This document shows positions 59,491-64,000 of a stretch of DNA of 64,000 nucleotides, in pieces (positions within the stretch are counted from its first letter, which is position 1; every line of letters begins with the position of its first letter). The notes under the pieces were generated by a model that saw only the letters and a program-made list of their open reading frames with translations, was not told the DNA's origin and made no database searches. The stretch lies in contig OY987244.1 of the NCBI GenBank assembly GCA_963920765.1, forward strand, positions 12,588,501-12,652,500. Direction: 5' to 3'. Both the position numbers and the translations under genes were made by a program. This stretch comes from Ulota crispa. Taxonomy: Eukaryota > Streptophyta > Bryopsida > Orthotrichales > Orthotrichaceae.

Positions 59491-60838
59491 TTAACCGCTA
59501 AATGCCTAAGGTACCCAATTTGGGTGCTAACAATATTTTGAAGTTCAAATAAACCTAACTAAATTGTTATTTTTAGTAGTTTATATTTTTAAACTATTCC
59601 TTTTGAAGTTTAGTTTAGCATCAAAAATCCAATTTTGAAAATAATTAATTATAATTTTTTTAATCAAGATTTGTGCAAGGGTCTTAACTTTTTGTAGTGT
59701 TGAGAGCTTTTGAAAATGAGCTTAAAATACACTAGATCTTGGAGAAAAATATACACTAGAAGTTCATTTTCAAAAATTGTAGAAAAGAATTTGAAAAAGT
59801 CATAAAATGATTGGAGTTGTGTATGTTATGCCATTTAACCTTATATTTTTTTGGTGGCCAATTTTTTAGATTCAACATGTGAAAAGAGGATTGAAAGACT
59901 TCAAGTCATTTTTGTACTTTTAACACCCTCATGATCAAAAATTATATTTATGCACATCATGAAAGTTAATTTGTGTTTTGTTACAAATTAACAAACTTAT
60001 CTTTATTATGTGCATATTTGATATCAAATTATTTGTGATAAGGCATGGAATTGCTTGCACTATAACACCCCTCAAGCAAAAGCTCAGCCAACAATTTACA
60101 ATGCTCATCCTTTGAAAGTTTAAGAACAAAGAACGCCATTTCATTAAATTGGGAATTTTGTAACATTTTGGGATTAAGGTGACCACCTTAAACCGAGTAT
60201 TAGGGTACAACTTGGGAATTTGATTTTTCCAATTTAATGAATATGGCATTAGAGAAGTCAGGTTCAATTGTGGCCATGTTAAGGAACATGGTGGCTATGC
60301 CACCACAAAAGTTGCGTAGTGACTCAAAGTGGCTTTCAACAATCTTCCAAGCTTCAAGGAACAAAGTTGCAATGCTGTCGCAACCATTCAATGATACAAT
60401 CAAAGCTAATTCACTCAAATATGCAACCTTAAGGGCACAAAATTCTTGCTCAATGTTGGCAATGGTCTACTCATCCCGTGACTATTGCACCTATGCCAAA
60501 AATTGTATAGCATATCTGTGTATCCATATGGCATACGCCACATGTCTTTTTTTGTAAGGGAAAAGTAGTCTTAATTTGTGCACATGGCTAGAAGTTAATT
60601 TGTTAATTTGTGCATCTATTTTTAGAAAACGTAAATTAGAGAGGCCTACATTATAATTTTTCAAGCCATAAGTGGCATTGTTGTGTTTTCTTTTCCTATG
60701 AGATCTCCAACATATCTGGTTTGAGTTTGTGTGGTTGCAATTTTTTTTAAATGATATAGCTTATTAAAATGTTGATTTTTTGTTCAATTTAGAACAAATT
60801 CCTAGAAGCTCAAAAAAGCCTCAGGCATTTAGGGCTAA
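59491..60838. mobile_element. TTAA-type element, 1.35 kb, with a nested MITE
   Basis: Left TTAA then CCGCTAAATGCCT; right AGGCATTTAGGG then CTAA (one change from TTAA). The ends match over 12 of 13 bases. A short ATTGGGAAAA-family element is inserted at 60132-60250. No transposase frame. Confidence 0.6.
60132..60250. mobile_element. ATTGGGAAAA-family element nested in the TTAA element
   Basis: Ends AACGCCATTTCATTAAATTGGG and CCAATTTAATGAATATGGCATT, 119 bp, with the TTAAGGTGACCACCTTAAAC palindrome in the centre. Confidence 0.7.
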
Positions 60839-61806
60839 CTTTCCTTGCATTGTTAGACTTGTGACTACTCAATGGCCACACAAATGAGTTTCCTACATAG
60901 ACTTATTTTGCGGCTCAAAGATATTACAAAAATAAAAGTTAACCATGAACACCCAACTCAAATTTGTATAGTGTTAGACCTCATTGCAAATAATTTGGCA
61001 CCGCAAGTTCAAAAACAACATCTAGAAGAGTTAGCTATTGATAAAGCACAAGGCTCTGGGTCCACAAATATATGAAAAATTTGATAAATTTTCATTGCAC
61101 AAATCAAAAGATTATAACAGTCAAAGACAACAAACTGTTAAATATGGAGAGGCTAGATTTGGGGTGCTCAGGGATTAAACATTTTGCTGAAGTTTCAAAT
61201 GGTTTGAAATAGTTACTAGTTTGACATGGGCCGGGTTAGAAAACCATGAGGGTATACATGTGAGTTATTTGGTGACATGGCATGTGATGTAAGCAAGCTG
61301 GTAGCCCTTCAATATATGGAGAAAATCTACATGCCAAGTATGTGAATCCAGTCATGCCAGCATCACGTACTGTAAAATACATACAACACAGCTAGAGTTC
61401 ATGGCTGATTGACAATCTGCATCTACGACAAGCAGACACCAATTGACATGAACAAGGAGCTACCAGAGAGCTGTCTCCAGCTCATTGTTGAAGTCGACTA
61501 ATGGGATACAAGAACGCACTAACTCTTTTCGAGGTGCTCGCCAGTATTTACACAATTTTCCAGTGCTTCCTGCAATTGCTCTAGTTATGAACTACAAGCT
61601 ACAGAAAATCAAGAATGATTTAGGTGTTCCAGATTCTCCAGCACGCGTACGGATACACAAACTCCTATTTCATCTACAATCTATGTCATAAAGAGTACCC
61701 TAGAACACCTCTAAGAGTGTTAGGGCACCAAGCATAATGCTCTGTCTCGAAAACTGTACATAACTATTCCTAATAGCCAACGACAGGGGATTATGGTACT
61801 TGTTGG
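60839..61806. other. 3' flank of the rhodanese gene
   Basis: The part nearest 61806 should be 3' UTR of the minus-strand gene. The short plus-strand frames (60872-61075, 61485-61691) have no motif. Nothing else is seen. Confidence 0.4.
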
Positions 61807-63652
61807 CTATACGGAATGGCTTGAAGCTTGTTTGGAATTCACAGTAGGCAGCCCACTCTCCTTCCAGGCTAGGTAGCCTCCTCCCATATCAGTGATACCA
61901 GTAAAGTTCTGCAACCGAAGTACAGACAACAACAAATGAGGAGCAGAACTCATTTTGCCAATGAACTCCCACTACGTTCGATACCCTAAAAACGACATGG
62001 TTTTTAGATCATAAAATTTGTGCTTTGAATCAGGATTATCTGGACACTACTTTAATGCGTACCAACTTAACCCGTCAAGGACGAAGGAACCATGGATTGA
62101 AACTGACCAATTTGAATGATTATAATGAAAACAAATCACTTCAAATAGGGCCAAACATTATCAACACAAGTAAAGAAAATCGCATATGCTGCTTATAAAA
62201 ACAAACATTACTGGAGAAAAGTAATTTCACATGTTACCGACTCAAAAGTAGGAAAAGTCTACTTCAAGAACAAAAACTGCTGGTACATATGGCAAGTGAA
62301 AATGCAGATAATTTGAACAATCCGAAAGAAATCCAAGCACAAGGAAGAGGTGAAGGTCACGTACAGCAGCTAGAAGTTCAGCTGCAGCCATCATCGATCG
62401 GCGACCACTCTTGCAACCCTGAAATTGCAATATCCACGTTTCTGTTCAAAACCTCTGATTGGGATTCTCACACTAGCAATCTCAACAAACTCATTGATCA
62501 TTGATATGACTAAACTACCTAGAGACAGTAGATATTGGCCAGAACAATGCAGTAAGCTGTTGTAAAATCCTGCAACAAAACGAGAGAGAATCTTTTTATC
62601 TTGAAACAGTCTCTAAAGAGCAGAGTACTGTGTTAAAGGATGTAAAATCAACTCCATATTCCAGGATTAGGTCTGAATCGTTGCTCATAGTAACTGAGTC
62701 AGAATCCAACTCAAGCATCTGACACTCACCACAATTATTTCGTCATGCTTGCCAAACTCTGCAGACACCTCCTGTAAAAATTTGTGATTCTTGCTCATGC
62801 CTGAAAAACAAAATAACGTGGGAGCCGATAAGATTTATCTCTAGAGAAAACGACACATCTACGTAATAACTCAGAGTCAATACTTGTTTGTTATGCAGGT
62901 TAGAACAGATTGCTGCTAATTTTTCATTTTGATACGTAACACTTACAGAGCAAAGATTCATGGTTTTAGAATGACCCATTCAATAGACCGTATTGTGAAA
63001 AATATGATCCAAACAAGATTGAATTCCTATCACTAATAGCAGTGTAAAACATTGAAAGCGTTTGTAAGAAAATCAATATTTCAACAAGAAAAGTCCTTAT
63101 ACGACCTACTCAAGACTGCTAAACAAACATGAATCTCACGCGTGGGCTTCTTGGTCCTTTAAGGATTAGGAGATAACAGCAAGAGTTCCCAGCAAAGATC
63201 CAAACCTAAGCCCTAGCTCTCCACATAAAAGGTCTACACTATTCATTGATCACACTTAATCAGAAAAAACCTAACACGGCCAGATTATTTGCTAGAGAGC
63301 CCGGAGATAAATTACTTACCAGGTCCACACTTCACGAGATAGGGAATATTTAAAGCACCTCTCACATGTCCAGCATTGAATTCTTCTACGGTCCTGTTCA
63401 AGTCCAATGCTGTTAACGTTAAATTCACATAACACCAGCTTCGCCAGTAACTATATAATCAGTTATATAAAGGATTGGGAAATCCTGGGACTCATTGAGA
63501 AACTTTCTGTCAAATATCGATCTTCACGCAAGTGTGTAGGTAAAACTGACCTGACATCCAAGCAGTGGTGACCCGCATTGATCAGCTCATGGGCAACTTG
63601 CACTGGAACGCTCCGAATTGCATGCTCACCGTGTCGTGCTGACACTTGCAAT
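61807..63652 (-). CDS. Rhodanese-like sulfurtransferase (STR16/18 type), 5' end unresolved
   Basis: Visible coding exons: 63652-63551, 63393-63320, 62800-62730, 62418-62365 and 61908-61807 (TAG). Junctions are GT-AG and the frame is continuous. The product is a single rhodanese domain: SVPVQVAHELINAGHHCLDVR, TVEEFNAGHVRGALNIPYLV, FGKHDEIIVGCKSGRRSM with the catalytic Cys loop (CKSGRR), and GITDMGGGYLAWKESGLP. Plant single-domain rhodaneses of this type transfer sulfur from thiosulfate and some act in stress or senescence. Exon 63652-63551 opens with an acceptor and no ATG, so at least one 5' exon, perhaps coding a plastid-targeting peptide, lies in 63653-64000 or beyond. The last splice joins ELLAA to NFTG, about one residue shorter than usual. 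Confidence 0.9.
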
Positions 63653-64000
63653 CTGGATTACATTACAAAACGTTGAACCACCCCTTTTAGAAAACTCTTC
63701 GAGCGTTTCGACGTCGTCAGATGCTAATTGGAACATAAAATACACGTCAAACTGGGGGTCATCAACTAATTGAATAATACAGGGTTTGCCTTCCTAAAGC
63801 TCATCAGGATATGCAATTTAATTACACGCGTGTGAACCTCAATATGCCAGGCAGGAATAATACCACAAGTACACAGAATCAAGAAACCCTCCATTTAAAA
63901 ATACAAAGCATGTCGTCTGTTTTACGAATCGTCCAGAGCATGAGAAAAGCAGCATATTAAATACGCCGTATACTGTGAACCTCAGGAATACGAGAGACCA
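63653..64000 (-). other. Presumed intron or 5' region of the rhodanese gene
   Basis: The segment ends at the acceptor TAATCCAG used by the first visible exon. On the minus strand an ATG near 63951 opens a frame of about 40 codons, but I could not link it by a good donor in phase, so the first exon is left undefined. Confidence 0.35.

Noticed and set aside
62076-63158. TTAA-type element (TTAACCCGTCAAGGAC ... GTCCTTTAAGGATTA)
   Set aside because: It would enclose rhodanese exons that splice correctly, and the ends match poorly.
1-64000. Retroelements and tRNA genes
   Set aside because: I looked for reverse transcriptase, integrase and gag motifs, paired long terminal repeats and tRNA A/B boxes and found none I could support by eye; a profile search could still find eroded pieces.

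Overview
The window looks like nuclear DNA of a seed-free land plant; a liverwort-like genome fits best, though I cannot prove the taxon. Genes have many short exons with GT-AG introns and clear plant homologues (plant SUMO, a plastid-type 6-phosphogluconolactonase, a CHS-superfamily type III polyketide synthase whose first intron splits the classic Cys codon, an STR-type rhodanese). They are sparse, six in 64 kb, and set in AT-rich DNA packed with short DNA transposons. I found no RNA genes, CRISPR arrays or recognisable retroelements.

Layout. 1-4.7 kb: AT-rich DNA with a Mutator-like hairpin element (9-bp target duplication), a TTAA-flanked element and a MITE. 4.76-8.50 kb (minus): intact 3-exon HARBI1/ALP1-like nuclease gene whose introns hold Stowaway-like MITEs, one with a second element nested in it. 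9.65-11.64 kb: Harbinger-type element (TAA duplication) with a TTAA element inside. 13.75-17.42 kb (minus): 6-phosphogluconolactonase with a plastid-type N-terminus and a C-terminal AKL; intron 1 is filled by a tandem array grown from the exon-1 edge. 18-20 kb: a probable Myb/SANT relic. 22.0-29.6 kb (plus): 18-exon, 887-residue coiled-coil protein with a leader intron carrying a triplicated repeat. 33.3-34.2 kb (plus): SUMO. 36.7-46.7 kb: mostly transposons, many with TTAA flanks. 48.1-52.0 kb (plus): 4-exon type III PKS with unusual active-site residues and MITE-filled introns. 52-61 kb: dense MITEs and a G-rich minisatellite. 61.8-63.65 kb (minus): rhodanese gene, 5' end not resolved.

The genes do not form a pathway or operon. 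The most notable structure is in the repeats: several unrelated interiors share TTAA flanks and CCCY termini, as in piggyBac-type elements, which are hardly known from land plants. One short-element family is present in about 16 copies from 44.6 to 60.3 kb, including inside the PKS introns.
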